Assembly: GCA_036251705.1 (NCBI GenBank) | Contig: CP133959.1 | Span: forward strand, 1,240,001-1,304,000 | Source: Orbaceae bacterium lpD01 | Lineage (GTDB): Bacteria > Pseudomonadota > Gammaproteobacteria > Enterobacterales > Orbaceae | Length of the DNA stretch: 64,000 bases | Reading direction: 5' to 3' | Shown here: positions 10,894-20,646 of the stretch, in pieces | How the letters are laid out: every line of letters begins with the position of its first letter | How positions within the stretch are numbered: the stretch's first letter is position 1 | The notes under the pieces: model-generated | Database searches by the model: none | What the model saw: only the letters and a program-made list of their open reading frames with translations | Told to the model about the DNA's origin: nothing | Made by a program: the position numbers and the translations under genes

Positions 10894-12249
10894 ATGAAGA
10901 GATTAAATTTAGCGATAGTTGGCCATGCGAATGCAGGAAAAACCTCTTTTTTAAGGACACTAACGCGAAATGGTCATTTTGGTGCTATATCAGATAAACC
11001 CGGTACTACCCGTCATGTAGAAAAAATCACGCTAACGATCAATGACCATGAGTCAGTGGTGTTTTATGATACGCCAGGGCTTGAAGATAGCATGTCACTT
11101 TATGATTATATTTATAGCTCAATTGGCGTAGGTGAAAAACTTGATGGTATTGATCGTTTACAACGTTTCTTAATCAGTCCGGAAGCTGAGCAGCGTTTTA
11201 ATCAAGAAGCCAAAGTTATTCGGCAGCTGTTAGTGAGTGATGCGGGACTGTACGTGATTGATGTCACAGAACCGGTATTGGATAAATATCATGACGAATT
11301 AGCGATTTTGGCCGATAGTCATAAACCGTTATTGGCTATTTTAAATTTTACCGCCAATGAAGTCAGCTTTGAAGTTGAGTGGAAAGCATTACTGGCGCGG
11401 GTTGGTATTCATGCCATTATTCGCTTTGATGCAGTTTTTCCGCCAATAGATGGTGAAACGCGACTTTATCAAAGCTTGTCACTGCTGATCGAATCGGCTA
11501 AAACGTTGCTGAATAATTTGGTGACGGAGCTGGAGGTTAAGCGTAAGCAGCGTGAATATCATGCTAGACAACTTATCGCTGAAGCACTGATTGATGTGAC
11601 GGCCTGTTATCGTACGATTGAACCTGATGATCAACAAGCCATCACAGCTTTACAAGATGAAGTCAGGAAAAGAGAACAAAAGGCGATTAAATCACTGCTT
11701 CAGCTTTATCAATTTGATGATCAATATCAAACCTTAGAACAGATGCCCATCATTGCCGGACGCTTCGAGAGTGATCTGTTTAGTCCTGAAGCAATGAAGC
11801 TGCTGGGTATCCATATGAGTAAAGGTATGGTCACAGGTGCAATTGCCGGTGCTGGGATTGATCTGGCTGCGGGGGGAATGACATTAGGCGCTGCGGCCTT
11901 GATTGGTGCGCTAATTGGTGGCGTTTCGCAGACAGCGAGACATTATGGTGCTAAGATTAGAGGTAAGTTTTCCGGGCAATTAACCTTGACGGTCGATGAT
12001 GCAGTGATCTGTTTTTTATTTTTAAGATTACAAGCGTTAAAAACAGACTTAGATGCAAGAAGTCATGCTAATACAGATTTAATTGTGATTAACAATCCTG
12101 CCTCGACAGTTTGGCAGAAAGGACAATTACCGAAACAATTAATTGTTGCCAGATCACATCCTAAGTGGTCAAGTTTAAATAAATCCTCAGCACTGTATGA
12201 TGACCAGCGAACTGAAATTGTTAACGAGTTGGCTAAGCAATTAGAATAA
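10894..12249 (+). CDS. GTPase with DUF3482 domain
   Basis: The 451-residue protein begins with a TrmE/Era-type G domain: P-loop GHANAGKTSF (residues 9-18), switch I with PGTTRH, and the G3 motif DTPGLED. The usual NKxD motif is not clear; NFTANE near residue 150 could take its place. The C-terminal half (about 205-451) is helical with a glycine-rich hydrophobic stretch GAIAGAGIDLAAGGMTLGAAALIGALIGG that could insert into or contact a membrane. Its start is one base after the DUF2868 stop, indicating translational coupling. Function unknown; the family is known only as a conserved pair. Confidence 0.82.
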   Translation: MKRLNLAIVGHANAGKTSFLRTLTRNGHFGAISDKPGTTRHVEKITLTINDHESVVFYDTPGLEDSMSLYDYIYSSIGVGEKLDGIDRLQRFLISPEAEQRFNQEAKVIRQLLVSDAGLYVIDVTEPVLDKYHDELAILADSHKPLLAILNFTANEVSFEVEWKALLARVGIHAIIRFDAVFPPIDGETRLYQSLSLLIESAKTLLNNLVTELEVKRKQREYHARQLIAEALIDVTACYRTIEPDDQQAITALQDEVRKREQKAIKSLLQLYQFDDQYQTLEQMPIIAGRFESDLFSPEAMKLLGIHMSKGMVTGAIAGAGIDLAAGGMTLGAAALIGALIGGVSQTARHYGAKIRGKFSGQLTLTVDDAVICFLFLRLQALKTDLDARSHANTDLIVINNPASTVWQKGQLPKQLIVARSHPKWSSLNKSSALYDDQRTEIVNELAKQLE

Positions 12250-12330
12250 TTTTTTACTGATTTTCTTTTCATATTCTATTCTATTGGTTATTATGATGTT
12301 TGTGATTAATTTATTGAGCGTCGCTCTCTT

Positions 12331-12846
12331 ATGAACTCTACTTTACTCTCCCAATTAAAGCCGAATAGTACCAATATAATAAGACGACTTCGTTCGATTA
12401 GTTTTTTTCTGCTATCATTAATTTTTTTCGGCTGTTCAAGTACTAATGCGGTTAGTTATGTCGACCAAAATTCCGATAAACAAGTCTTAATGAATATTCA
12501 GTCTCAATATCAGCAGTGGAAAAATACCCCTTATAAATATGGCGGTAGTAGTTATAAAGGCATTGACTGTTCAGCTTTTGTGATGAACGCGTTTCAATCT
12601 AAATTTAATGTGAATTTACCAAGAACTACCACACAGCAAGCAAAATTGGGTCATGAAGTCTCGAAGTTAAAAGCGGGTGATCTGGTTTTTTTCAAAACGG
12701 GTGAAGGTCGAAGTGGTTTACATGTCGGTATTTATTATAAGAACGGACAATTTTTACATGTTTCATCCCATCATGGCGTACAGCTGGCCAGTTTGAGTAA
12801 TGAGTACTGGAAATCAAATTATTGGATGAGTCGAAGGGTACTATAA
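12331..12846 (+). CDS. nlpC: NlpC/P60 family lipoprotein, peptidoglycan hydrolase
   Basis: The 171-residue protein has a basic N-terminus, a hydrophobic segment (residues 23-34) and a lipobox-like end at Cys35 (FFGCSS), followed by a papain-like NlpC/P60 domain with catalytic Cys80 in GIDCSAF, His131 in LHVGIY and His143 in FLHVSSHH. YKYGGSSYKGIDCSAF and AGDLVFFKTG closely follow E. coli NlpC, which is 154 residues. Such enzymes are D,L-endopeptidases cutting peptide crosslinks or stems in the periplasm. The residue at -3 is Phe instead of Leu, so lipidation is likely but not certain. An unusually long n-region precedes the hydrophobic core. Confidence 0.88.
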   Translation: MNSTLLSQLKPNSTNIIRRLRSISFFLLSLIFFGCSSTNAVSYVDQNSDKQVLMNIQSQYQQWKNTPYKYGGSSYKGIDCSAFVMNAFQSKFNVNLPRTTTQQAKLGHEVSKLKAGDLVFFKTGEGRSGLHVGIYYKNGQFLHVSSHHGVQLASLSNEYWKSNYWMSRRVL

Positions 12847-12880
12847 GTTCTATTATCCTCTCAACGCGTGCGCAAATAAT

Positions 12881-12908
12881 AAAAAACCACCCTAAGGTGG
12901 TTTTTTTG
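12881..12908. terminator. Bidirectional rho-independent terminator
   Basis: AAAAAACCACC-CTAA-GGTGGTTTTTTT forms a perfect stem with A and T tracts on either side, between convergent nlpC and the leftward membrane-protein pair. Confidence 0.88.
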
Positions 12909-12941
12909 TCATGAGGCGATATGGCTAATGCTGCTATTGGC

Positions 12942-13391
12942 TTATATGACGCCTTCCCAGTGTAATGTCACCTCAGCAATAAACGCCGCACATAAAAAGG
13001 TACCGGCACAGACGACAAGTGCAACCGGGATGATCCGCCAGGAGATTTTTCTGAACATGGCGAGATCTTTACCAATTGCCAGACCGGCATAAGCTAGAAT
13101 TGGTGTACATACGGCAAGAAATTGCACATTTTTAGCCGTTGCTATCACCCATTCAGAGATCGGCATCTGCGGTATAGAGACCATAATCGCAACAATTGAA
13201 ACCCAAAAGATGACGGGTAACTTATTACAGTAAGGTAATTTAGCAATTAGATAGCCAATCGCGGATATAGCGGCCAGTATAGCCACCGCTTTGACTGAGC
13301 TCAATATATCAATATGATAGCCAACCGTATTACCCGCTGCCATGATTAAGCTGACCAGAATCAGCACAAAAATCGTTTCCATTATTTTCAT
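12942..13391 (-). CDS. Small integral membrane protein of the DUF3100 pair
   Basis: This 149-residue protein has about five hydrophobic helices (ETIFVLILVSLIMAAG, AVAILAAISAIGYLIA, IFWVSIVAIMVSI, FLAVCTPILAYAGLAI, RIIPVALVVCAGTFLCAAFIA) with almost no soluble part. Its start overlaps the stop of the upstream 264-residue membrane protein by one base, so the two are translated together and probably form one transporter. I do not recognise a named family. Similar two-gene pairs often sit near amidohydrolases, but no such gene is present here. Confidence 0.72.
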   Translation of the reverse strand: MKIMETIFVLILVSLIMAAGNTVGYHIDILSSVKAVAILAAISAIGYLIAKLPYCNKLPVIFWVSIVAIMVSIPQMPISEWVIATAKNVQFLAVCTPILAYAGLAIGKDLAMFRKISWRIIPVALVVCAGTFLCAAFIAEVTLHWEGVI

Positions 13392-14185
13392 TATGAATTA
13401 CCTGACACATTATCAGTTTTACCAAACATACGGCTAAATACGACGTACATTTTATTCGCAAAAGGTAAAGAGAAGAACATATAGATATAGATGCCAAGTA
13501 CACTCGACATCAGATTGGCTGAGGCTGCATAGGCACGAATTGATTCGGCCATGGTTGGATAAACCGCGATAATTGAACCAGCTGAAGCAGCCATCATGCT
13601 GCCACTACCCACGCCGGCGCCCATTGCCAACGCGTAAGGATGTAAAATACCTAAATTAGCAATAAATGTGGCCAGAATACTGATCCAGATTGCGCCAAAC
13701 AGTGTGCCACAGATATACATCGCCATCACACCGCTACCTTCCGGTGAATCTAAGCCGTACTTATCGGCAATAATCGCAATATTGGGTTCGCGAGCGACAG
13801 AGTAAGTTGCACCGACTGCTTCTCGGCCCATGCCCAGGGCAACGGCAAGCGGCAAGCCAAATAGAATAGTACCGATAAAATGTCCGACTTCCTGAAATAG
13901 TAGGGCGCCTTTCGCTTCCATGATATGACTTAAATTCGGGCCAATATCTAAACCAAGTTTGGCAATCAACAGCATTAATGACACGGTCATAATACTACTG
14001 GCGTGTTTCATATTGCGTTCTTTTAATATTTTTAATTTAGGAAAACTGATTATGCCACCGATAATCATGGCAAAAATCATCGGTAATAAAGAGATCATCC
14101 CTATTTTTTGAATACCGATTAATTCACTGATGATAACAATCACCAAAGCCAACATATGCAATCGCCAATCCTTAAAAACATCCAT
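13391..14185 (-). CDS. DUF3100-type integral membrane protein
   Basis: The 264-residue protein has about seven hydrophobic helices and conserved-looking small-residue loops such as VAREPNIAIIADKYGLDSPEGSG and MGAGVGSGSMMAASAGSI, which resemble substrate-binding loops of secondary transporters. I believe it belongs to DUF3100. It is the first gene of a two-gene leftward operon. The substrate is unknown. Upstream is a 376-base gap shared with divergent aspS. Confidence 0.72.
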   Translation of the reverse strand: MDVFKDWRLHMLALVIVIISELIGIQKIGMISLLPMIFAMIIGGIISFPKLKILKERNMKHASSIMTVSLMLLIAKLGLDIGPNLSHIMEAKGALLFQEVGHFIGTILFGLPLAVALGMGREAVGATYSVAREPNIAIIADKYGLDSPEGSGVMAMYICGTLFGAIWISILATFIANLGILHPYALAMGAGVGSGSMMAASAGSIIAVYPTMAESIRAYAASANLMSSVLGIYIYMFFSLPFANKMYVVFSRMFGKTDNVSGNS

Positions 14186-14561
14186 CTAAAATATGACTCC
14201 TATGTTTTATATCAATCCTCTGAATGATATTTATGTGTGTTTTTATTGAGGAGGAACTGTATTATTTTTACTACTATTAAAAGTAGTGAATAAAAAACAG
14301 TAGTGGGTATAAAACCATAATCAAATCCGCTGAGCAAATAAAAATTTTTAATACTGTGATATAAACGACACGAGTTCTTTATGCTGTCTAATCTAGACTG
14401 GCCGGCAATAGCCGTTTATTATGAAAAATAAGTATTTAAATTTTTATAAAAATTAAGCAGTTATGCTTCTTTACTGAAAAGTAAACAGGAATTATGTTTA
14501 TTGCAACTGAATTTGTTTTATAATAATTACAATTTTGCGTCAGAGTTAAAGGATATCTTGT
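14186..14561. other. 376-base gap between divergent DUF3100 pair and aspS
   Basis: No gene is seen. A small hairpin ACTACT-N6-AGTAGT lies at 14270-14287. For aspS an exact TATAAT stands at 14519-14524; the best -35 at 17-18 bases (TGTTTA near 14495) is poor, and a better hexamer TTGCAA (14501-14506) is only 12 bases away. AAAGGA precedes the aspS ATG. The leftward promoter could not be placed. Confidence 0.55.
14519..14524 (+). promoter_or_regulatory. Probable -10 element of aspS
   Basis: Exact TATAAT 38 bases before the aspS start codon; the -35 is weak, so only the -10 is claimed. Confidence 0.4.
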
Positions 14562-16325
14562 ATGCGTTCGATTTATTGTGGTCAGTTAAATGCTTCTTTT
14601 ATTGATGAAGAGGTGACGTTATGTGGTTGGGTGAATAAACGCCGTGACTTAGGTGGTATGATTTTTATTGACATGCGAGATCGTGAAGGCATTGTACAAG
14701 TCTTTTTTGACCCAGCTTATAAAGAGGCATTTATACTAGCGGCTGAATTACGTAATGAATTTTGTATTCAAATTAAAGGTAAGGTCAGAGCGCGTCCGGA
14801 AGGTCAAAAAAACAAGGACATGTCGACAGGTGAGATCGAAGTGCTTGCGACCGAATTAGTGATCATTAATCGTTCAGAAGTACTGCCTTTAGACTTTAAT
14901 CAGAACAATACCGAAGAGCAGCGATTAAAATATCGTTATATTGATTTACGTCGCCCAGAAATGGCGCAAATCTTTAAAACCCGCGCCAAAATTACCGCTT
15001 TTGTGCGCCGCTTTATGGATGAACATGGTTTTCTCGATATTGAGACACCGATGCTCACTAAAGCCACGCCAGAAGGTGCTCGAGATTATTTAGTGCCAAG
15101 TCGAGTGCATAAAGGTGAGTTTTATGCGTTGCCCCAGTCCCCACAACTTTTTAAACAACTCTTAATGATGTCTGGTTTTGATCGTTATTATCAAATTGTT
15201 AAATGTTTCCGTGATGAAGATCTCCGTGCTGATCGTCAGCCTGAATTTACCCAGATCGATGTTGAAACGTCGTTTATGAATGCCGCACAAGTACGTGACA
15301 TAATGGAAACATTGATTCGTCAGTTATGGCTACATGTGAAACAGGTTGATTTAGGTGATTTTCCTGTGATGACATATGCTGAAGCAATGCGCCGCTACGG
15401 CTCAGATAAACCGGATTTACGTAATGATTTAGAAATTATTGATGTGGCTGATCTGGTTAAAGAGATTGATTTTAAAGTATTCTCTGAACCTGCCGCAAAT
15501 CCAACCGGGCGTGTTGCACTATTATGTGTACCTGGTGGTGCTGAACTGAGCCGTAAACAGTTAGATGACTATACTAAATTTATTCAGATTTATGGTGCCA
15601 AAGGTATGGCCTGGATAAAAGTCAATAACGTTGAGGCCGGTCTTGAAGGGGTACAAAGCCCGATTGCGAAATTCTTTAATGCCGAGCAAATGCAGCTGTT
15701 ATTAGCGCGCGCTAATGCGAAGAACAATGATATTCTGCTGTTCGGTGCGGATAGTTATAAAGTCGTGAGTGATGCGCTCGGTGCATTACGCCTTAAAGTG
15801 GCCAAGGATTTCGGTTTAACCGATGAAAAACGCTGGTCACCACTGTGGGTGGTTGACTTCCCTATGTTCGAAGAGAACGATGAGGGGGGATTAAGTGCGA
15901 TGCATCATCCATTTACGTCGCCAAAAGATTACTCACCAGCACAGCTGAAACAAAGTCCTGTGGGCGCTGTCGCTAATGCCTATGATATGGTCATTAATGG
16001 CTATGAAGTAGGCGGCGGCTCAGTCCGAATTCACCGTAGTGAGATGCAGCAAGCTGTGTTTTCCATTTTAGGCATCAGCGAACAAGAGCAGCAAGAAAAA
16101 TTTGGCTTCTTACTTGATGCGTTAAAATATGGTACGCCACCGCATGCTGGATTAGCTTTTGGATTGGATCGATTAACGATGCTTTTAACTGGCACAGATA
16201 ACATTCGTGACGTGATCGCTTTTCCAAAAACAACAGCAGCGGCTTGTTTATTGACTGATGCACCAAGTCCGGCTAATCCTGCCTCATTACAGGAGTTGGC
16301 TATCGAAGTGATTAAAAAAGCGTAA
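14562..16325 (+). CDS. aspS: Aspartyl-tRNA synthetase (bacterial type)
   Basis: AspRS charges tRNA-Asp. The 587-residue protein has the N-terminal OB-fold anticodon-binding domain ([21 protein letters not shown], residues 21-41), class II motif 1 around [15 protein letters not shown], motif 2 [18 protein letters not shown], the bacterial insertion (GAD) domain near 280-420, and motif 3 [13 protein letters not shown]. The length fits E. coli (590). It is followed by a strong terminator, so it is probably transcribed alone. Confidence 0.98.
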   Translation: MRSIYCGQLNASFIDEEVTLCGWVNKRRDLGGMIFIDMRDREGIVQVFFDPAYKEAFILAAELRNEFCIQIKGKVRARPEGQKNKDMSTGEIEVLATELVIINRSEVLPLDFNQNNTEEQRLKYRYIDLRRPEMAQIFKTRAKITAFVRRFMDEHGFLDIETPMLTKATPEGARDYLVPSRVHKGEFYALPQSPQLFKQLLMMSGFDRYYQIVKCFRDEDLRADRQPEFTQIDVETSFMNAAQVRDIMETLIRQLWLHVKQVDLGDFPVMTYAEAMRRYGSDKPDLRNDLEIIDVADLVKEIDFKVFSEPAANPTGRVALLCVPGGAELSRKQLDDYTKFIQIYGAKGMAWIKVNNVEAGLEGVQSPIAKFFNAEQMQLLLARANAKNNDILLFGADSYKVVSDALGALRLKVAKDFGLTDEKRWSPLWVVDFPMFEENDEGGLSAMHHPFTSPKDYSPAQLKQSPVGAVANAYDMVINGYEVGGGSVRIHRSEMQQAVFSILGISEQEQQEKFGFLLDALKYGTPPHAGLAFGLDRLTMLLTGTDNIRDVIAFPKTTAAACLLTDAPSPANPASLQELAIEVIKKA

Positions 16326-16348
16326 AAGGCTTTTAATGATTGCTCAAG

Positions 16349-16378
16349 AAGGGGAATGGTTCGCTATTCCCTTTTTTT
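16349..16378 (+). terminator. Rho-independent terminator after aspS
   Basis: GGGGAAT-N7-ATTCCC stem (about 7 pairs) followed by CTTTTTTT, 24 bases past the aspS stop. Confidence 0.85.
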
Positions 16379-16520
16379 ATGTTCAACCTTATACGCTATG
16401 ATCGATTAAAGCATGAATATTCAGTACGGCGGTATAATAAGTCGCTGCTTTTGAATGAAAGTTATTAGAGCATAGACCGTTTAATTCATTGACGATCGTT
16501 TTCTCAAGATTGGATTCATC

Positions 16521-16958
16521 ATGAAAATATATAAAAAACCAGAATCTGTATTAGTTGTGATTTATGTTGCATTGACTAAACAAGTATTGATGCTACAGAG
16601 ACAAGATGATCCGCTATTTTGGCAATCGGTCACAGGTAGCCTTGAAGAGAATGAAACACCCTATATGACGGCGATACGAGAAGTTAAAGAAGAGACCGGT
16701 ATCGATATTATCGCCGATCATTTAACCCTGGTTGATGCCCACTACTCATTAATCTTTGATATTTTTCCGCAATTTTTACATCGCTACCAGCCAGGGGTAA
16801 CGCAGAATAAAGAGCACTGGTTCTATCTGGCGCTACCTCATGAGTATCCTATTTTGATGACTGAGCACGATAGTTATCAATGGTTACCCTATCAGCAAGC
16901 CGCAGCACTGACTAAATCGGCGAATAACGGTCAGGCGATTCTGAAGTTAGCCGAATAA
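16521..16958 (+). CDS. nudB: Dihydroneopterin triphosphate diphosphatase (Nudix)
   Basis: NudB removes pyrophosphate from dihydroneopterin triphosphate, an early step of folate synthesis. The 145-residue protein has the Nudix box from Gly39 to about residue 61 (G-x5-E45-x7-REVKEETG), and the family context FWQSVTGSLEENE, RYQPGVTQNKEHWF and LPHEYPI matching E. coli NudB. It lies between aspS and yebC, the same neighbourhood as in enterics. Confidence 0.95.
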   Translation: MKIYKKPESVLVVIYVALTKQVLMLQRQDDPLFWQSVTGSLEENETPYMTAIREVKEETGIDIIADHLTLVDAHYSLIFDIFPQFLHRYQPGVTQNKEHWFYLALPHEYPILMTEHDSYQWLPYQQAAALTKSANNGQAILKLAE

Positions 16959-17087
16959 TGTTTGGATGATTTATCATCTTCGTTCTATTTTATTGTGCAA
17001 ATCGCAGTAAACTGATGAAATCGTCCCTCGGATCTGCTAAAATGCCACGTTTTTTATAAAAAATTAGACAGATTATTGGAGATTATT

Positions 17088-17831
17088 ATGGCCGGTCATA
17101 GTAAATGGGCTAACACAAAACACCGCAAAGCTGCTCAAGATGCAAAACGCGGTAAGATCTTTACTAAAATCATTCGTGAACTAGTCACTGCTGCAAAGTT
17201 AGGCGGTGGTGATGCGGCCTCTAATCCGCGTTTACGTGCTGCAATGGATAAAGCGCTTTCAAATAATATGACGCGCGATACCATGAACCGTGCGATTGCT
17301 CGCGGCGTGGGTGGTGAAGATGACAGTAACATGGAAACGATTATTTATGAAGGCTATGGCCCGGCAGGTACTGCGGTTATGGTTGAATGCTTGAGTGATA
17401 ATCGTAATCGTACCGTTTCTGATGTTCGTCATGCATTTACCAAAACGGGTGGCAATTTAGGTACCGATGGTTCGGTTGCTTATCTTTTCTCTAAAAAAGG
17501 GGTCATTTCTTATGCGCCCGGTGTTGATGAAGATAAAGTGATGGAAGCGGCATTAGAAGCAGGCGCTGACGATGTGGTTAATTATGACGATGGTGCCATT
17601 GATGTTTTCACTACACCAGAGAGCTTTGGTGAGGTTAAAGATGCACTTGATGCTGCCGGACTGGTGGCTGAATCTGCAGAAGTGTCACTGATTCCAGCGA
17701 CCAAAGTTGATTTAGATATTGAATCAGCACCTAAATTATTACGCTTAATCGATATGTTAGAAGATTGTGATGATGTACAGGAAGTTTACCATAATGGCGA
17801 AGTTTCTGATGAAGTTGCAGCTACGTTATAA
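17088..17831 (+). CDS. yebC: YebC/TACO1 family DNA-binding or translation regulator
   Basis: The 247-residue protein starts [20 protein letters not shown], the hallmark of the family, and contains [15 protein letters not shown] and [13 protein letters not shown]. The start is ATG 17088; an in-frame TTG at 17076 belongs to the TTGGAG ribosome site. YebC proteins have been described as transcription regulators and, more recently, as helpers of translation through proline-rich stretches. It is followed three bases later by ruvC, as in enteric bacteria. Confidence 0.96.
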   Translation: MAGHSKWANTKHRKAAQDAKRGKIFTKIIRELVTAAKLGGGDAASNPRLRAAMDKALSNNMTRDTMNRAIARGVGGEDDSNMETIIYEGYGPAGTAVMVECLSDNRNRTVSDVRHAFTKTGGNLGTDGSVAYLFSKKGVISYAPGVDEDKVMEAALEAGADDVVNYDDGAIDVFTTPESFGEVKDALDAAGLVAESAEVSLIPATKVDLDIESAPKLLRLIDMLEDCDDVQEVYHNGEVSDEVAATL

Positions 17832-17834
17832 TTA

Positions 17835-18347
17835 ATGGCCATTATTTTAGGTATTGACCCTGGTTCACGTTTAACTGGATATGGTGTCATTCGTCAATCA
17901 GGACGTCAATTAGAATATCTTGGCAGTGGTTGTATTCGAACTGCTGCCCCTGATATACCCACCCGATTAAAGCGTATCTACGCTGGTGTAAACGAAATTA
18001 TTCAGCAATTTCAACCCCAATTTTTTGCCATTGAACAAGTTTTTATGTCACGTAATGCTGATTCCGCATTGAAATTAGGTCAGGCTCGTGGCGCGGCGAT
18101 TGTGGCGGCGGTCAATCATGATTTACCGGTTTTTGAATATGCCGCCAGGCAGGTAAAACAGAGTGTGGTTGGCACAGGCGCAGCGGATAAATCACAGGTC
18201 CAGCATATGGTAAAAACATTACTTAAATTGCCAGCGTGTCCACAAGCCGATGCGGCTGATGCCTTAGCGATTGCTATTACCCATATTCATATGAGTCAAC
18301 AGTTGATTAAAGTGAGCAGTAATAAACTGGTTTTGTCATCTCGTTGA
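17835..18347 (+). CDS. ruvC: Holliday junction resolvase RuvC
   Basis: RuvC cuts Holliday junctions symmetrically after RuvAB branch migration. The 170-residue protein has the RNase H-like fold signatures: [12 protein letters not shown] with the first catalytic Asp (Asp8), the Glu in [24 protein letters not shown], and the Asp pair in [15 protein letters not shown]. It starts three bases after yebC. Unlike E. coli, a membrane-protein gene lies between it and ruvA. Confidence 0.97.
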   Translation: MAIILGIDPGSRLTGYGVIRQSGRQLEYLGSGCIRTAAPDIPTRLKRIYAGVNEIIQQFQPQFFAIEQVFMSRNADSALKLGQARGAAIVAAVNHDLPVFEYAARQVKQSVVGTGAADKSQVQHMVKTLLKLPACPQADAADALAIAITHIHMSQQLIKVSSNKLVLSSR

Positions 18348-18400
18348 CAGAGATATCAGCGTCTACGCTGATATTGATCACTTAAAAAAGGGAGCATTCC

Positions 18401-18811
18401 ATGCAGTCAACATTCAATCTGAATGATTTTTTAGCGCAATATTCTCTTTCTATGGGACAATTTATGACCAGTATAGCGATTGTGGGCATACTCTTTGTCT
18501 TGGTGTTTGCTGTTGTCTCGTTGATTGCGGCAAAAATGTGTCGGATTCAGTCTGTGCGATTTCGCTCAGCATTGTTGGTGTCGGTTATCTATTTTGCTAT
18601 CTCGATTTTGAGCGGTTTTTTATTCAGATCCTTGATCATTAACCTCAATTATGCCAGTGAACTGATTAACTTTGTTATTGGTTATGCGCTGCTGAGCTAT
18701 CTTTATGCGCTCTTTTTTAAAATCTCTTTCCTGCGCGGTCTGCTTATCACGTTTGTGGTAGGTATCATTTTTATGCTGCTGCTTTACTTGGTCAATATCG
18801 CCTTGATGTGA
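18401..18811 (+). CDS. Unknown four-helix membrane protein
   Basis: The 136-residue protein has four hydrophobic helices (about 22-44, 55-76, 88-108 and 112-134), short loops, and a moderately basic second loop. GGGAG stands nine bases before the ATG at 18401. I recognise no family. It lies between ruvC and ruvA on the same strand, with 53 and 122 bases on either side, so it could share the ruvC transcript while ruvA may have its own promoter. Confidence 0.65.
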   Translation: MQSTFNLNDFLAQYSLSMGQFMTSIAIVGILFVLVFAVVSLIAAKMCRIQSVRFRSALLVSVIYFAISILSGFLFRSLIINLNYASELINFVIGYALLSYLYALFFKISFLRGLLITFVVGIIFMLLLYLVNIALM

Positions 18812-18933
18812 TAGGAATTGATTGGCTACCTGAGGTGACCAATTTTTTAGGCTGTTTATTTATACAGTTTTTCTTTATTCTTTGAGTCTCATCAGGTAAA
18901 CTATCCCAAAATATGCGATAAAAGGATAGTGGT

Positions 18934-19548
18934 GTGATAGGTCGATTACGGGGTATTATTTTAGAAAAGCAGCCGCCTGAAGTACTCATCGAAGTTAATG
19001 GCATGGGTTACGAAGTGGCGATGCCGATGACCTGTTTTTATGAGTTACCTGATAATGGTCAAGAAACGATTATTTTCACCCATTTTGTAGTGCGTGAAGA
19101 TGCGCAGTTACTTTACGGATTTAATCATAAGCAGGAAAGAGCACTATTCCGTGAATTAATCAAAGTCAATGGTGTTGGTCCTAAACTCGCGCTGGCTATC
19201 TTATCTGGCATGTCGGCGATTGAGTTTGTTCAGGCTGTTGAACAAGGCGAGATAAAAACCTTAGTGAAACTACCGGGTGTTGGCAATAAAACCGCAGAGC
19301 GTTTAATTGTTGAAATGAAAGATCGCCTTAAACGCTTAGGCGGTGATATTCTGAGTCTCAATCAGCATCCGAACACGCCTATGATGCCACTTTATGGTGA
19401 TACTAATGCGATTGAGTCAGAGGCGATTTCAGCCTTAATTGCGTTAGGTTATAAACCACAGGAAGCGAGTAAAATGATCAGTAAACTCATTCGTCCTGAT
19501 GTTGATAGTGAAACACTCATTAAAGAAGCCTTAAAAGCAGCTTTATAA
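18934..19548 (+). CDS. ruvA: Holliday junction branch migration protein RuvA
   Basis: RuvA tetramers bind the four-way junction and load RuvB. The 204-residue protein starts at GTG 18934, with AAGGA seven bases upstream, and reads [22 protein letters not shown] (OB fold), then helix-hairpin-helix motifs [16 protein letters not shown] and [19 protein letters not shown], a flexible linker and the C-terminal RuvB-binding domain ([19 protein letters not shown]). ruvB starts 27 bases downstream. Confidence 0.97.
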   Translation: MIGRLRGIILEKQPPEVLIEVNGMGYEVAMPMTCFYELPDNGQETIIFTHFVVREDAQLLYGFNHKQERALFRELIKVNGVGPKLALAILSGMSAIEFVQAVEQGEIKTLVKLPGVGNKTAERLIVEMKDRLKRLGGDILSLNQHPNTPMMPLYGDTNAIESEAISALIALGYKPQEASKMISKLIRPDVDSETLIKEALKAAL

Positions 19549-19575
19549 AATAGATAAGAAAAACAGAGGTTTTTT

Positions 19576-20583
19576 ATGATTGAAGCAGATCGCCTTATCT
19601 CACCCGTCTCTTTAAGAGAAGATGAGACCATTGATCGCGCGATTCGGCCTAAACTGTTGGATGAATATATTGGCCAGCCTCACGTTAAAGAGCAGATGAA
19701 AATTTTTATTCAAGCGGCCAAACAGCGTGGCGATGCTTTAGATCATTTACTCATTTTTGGCCCGCCAGGTTTAGGTAAAACAACCTTAGCGAATATTGTC
19801 GCCAATGAAATGGGGGTTAATGTTCGTACAACTTCGGGTCCAGTACTGGAAAAAGCGGGTGATTTAGCGGCCATGCTTACCAATCTTGAACCACATGATG
19901 TGCTATTTATTGATGAGATTCATCGTCTTTCTCCCGTTGTTGAAGAGATTTTGTATCCGGCGATGGAGGATTATCAGCTCGATATTATGATTGGTGAAGG
20001 ACCAGCAGCGCGTTCAATTAAGATTGATCTACCGCCTTTTACGCTGATCGGGGCGACAACACGAGCCGGTTCGTTAACTTCGCCACTGCGTGATCGTTTT
20101 GGTATTGTGCAGCGTCTTGAATTTTATAAAGTCGACGATCTCGAATATATTGTCAGTCGTAGCGCTAAATATTTAGGATTGAGCTTATCTGATGATGGCT
20201 CACATCAAATCGCTAAACGTTCTCGGGGTACGCCGCGTATTGCTAATCGTTTATTGAGACGAGTGCGCGATTTTGCTCAGGTTTGTTCTGATGGCCAGGT
20301 AGATGCTATCGTTGCCAGTAAAGCCCTTGATATGCTTGATGTTGATATCGAAGGTTTTGATTTTATGGATCGTAAATTACTGCTGACCGTGATTGAGAAA
20401 TTTATGGGGGGGCCGGTTGGACTCGATAATCTGGCTGCTGCGATCGGTGAAGAGAAAGATACGATTGAAGATGTCCTTGAACCTTATCTCATTCAGCAAG
20501 GTTTTATTCAACGAACGCCGAGAGGACGCATTGCAACGCCGCATGCTTATCGACACTTTGGTATTATCCCAAACGAAGCGTAG
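19576..20583 (+). CDS. ruvB: Holliday junction helicase motor RuvB
   Basis: RuvB is the AAA+ ring that drives branch migration. The 335-residue protein has Walker [13 protein letters not shown] (near residue 62), Walker B DEIHRLSP, sensor 1 GATTRAG, the arginine finger region LRDRFG, and the C-terminal winged helix ending [16 protein letters not shown]. It ends a yebC-ruvC-x-ruvA-ruvB cluster and is followed by a bidirectional terminator. Confidence 0.98.
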   Translation: MIEADRLISPVSLREDETIDRAIRPKLLDEYIGQPHVKEQMKIFIQAAKQRGDALDHLLIFGPPGLGKTTLANIVANEMGVNVRTTSGPVLEKAGDLAAMLTNLEPHDVLFIDEIHRLSPVVEEILYPAMEDYQLDIMIGEGPAARSIKIDLPPFTLIGATTRAGSLTSPLRDRFGIVQRLEFYKVDDLEYIVSRSAKYLGLSLSDDGSHQIAKRSRGTPRIANRLLRRVRDFAQVCSDGQVDAIVASKALDMLDVDIEGFDFMDRKLLLTVIEKFMGGPVGLDNLAAAIGEEKDTIEDVLEPYLIQQGFIQRTPRGRIATPHAYRHFGIIPNEA

Positions 20584-20592
20584 CTGGAATAT

Positions 20593-20622
20593 GAAAAAAT
20601 AGGTGCAAAAGCACCTATTTTT
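20593..20622. terminator. Bidirectional terminator between ruvB and lptG
   Basis: AAATAGGTGC-AAAA-GCACCTATTT is a perfect 10-bp stem with A and T tracts, between convergent genes. Confidence 0.88.
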
Positions 20623-20646
20623 ATAGGATATAGAACGAAACGACCA

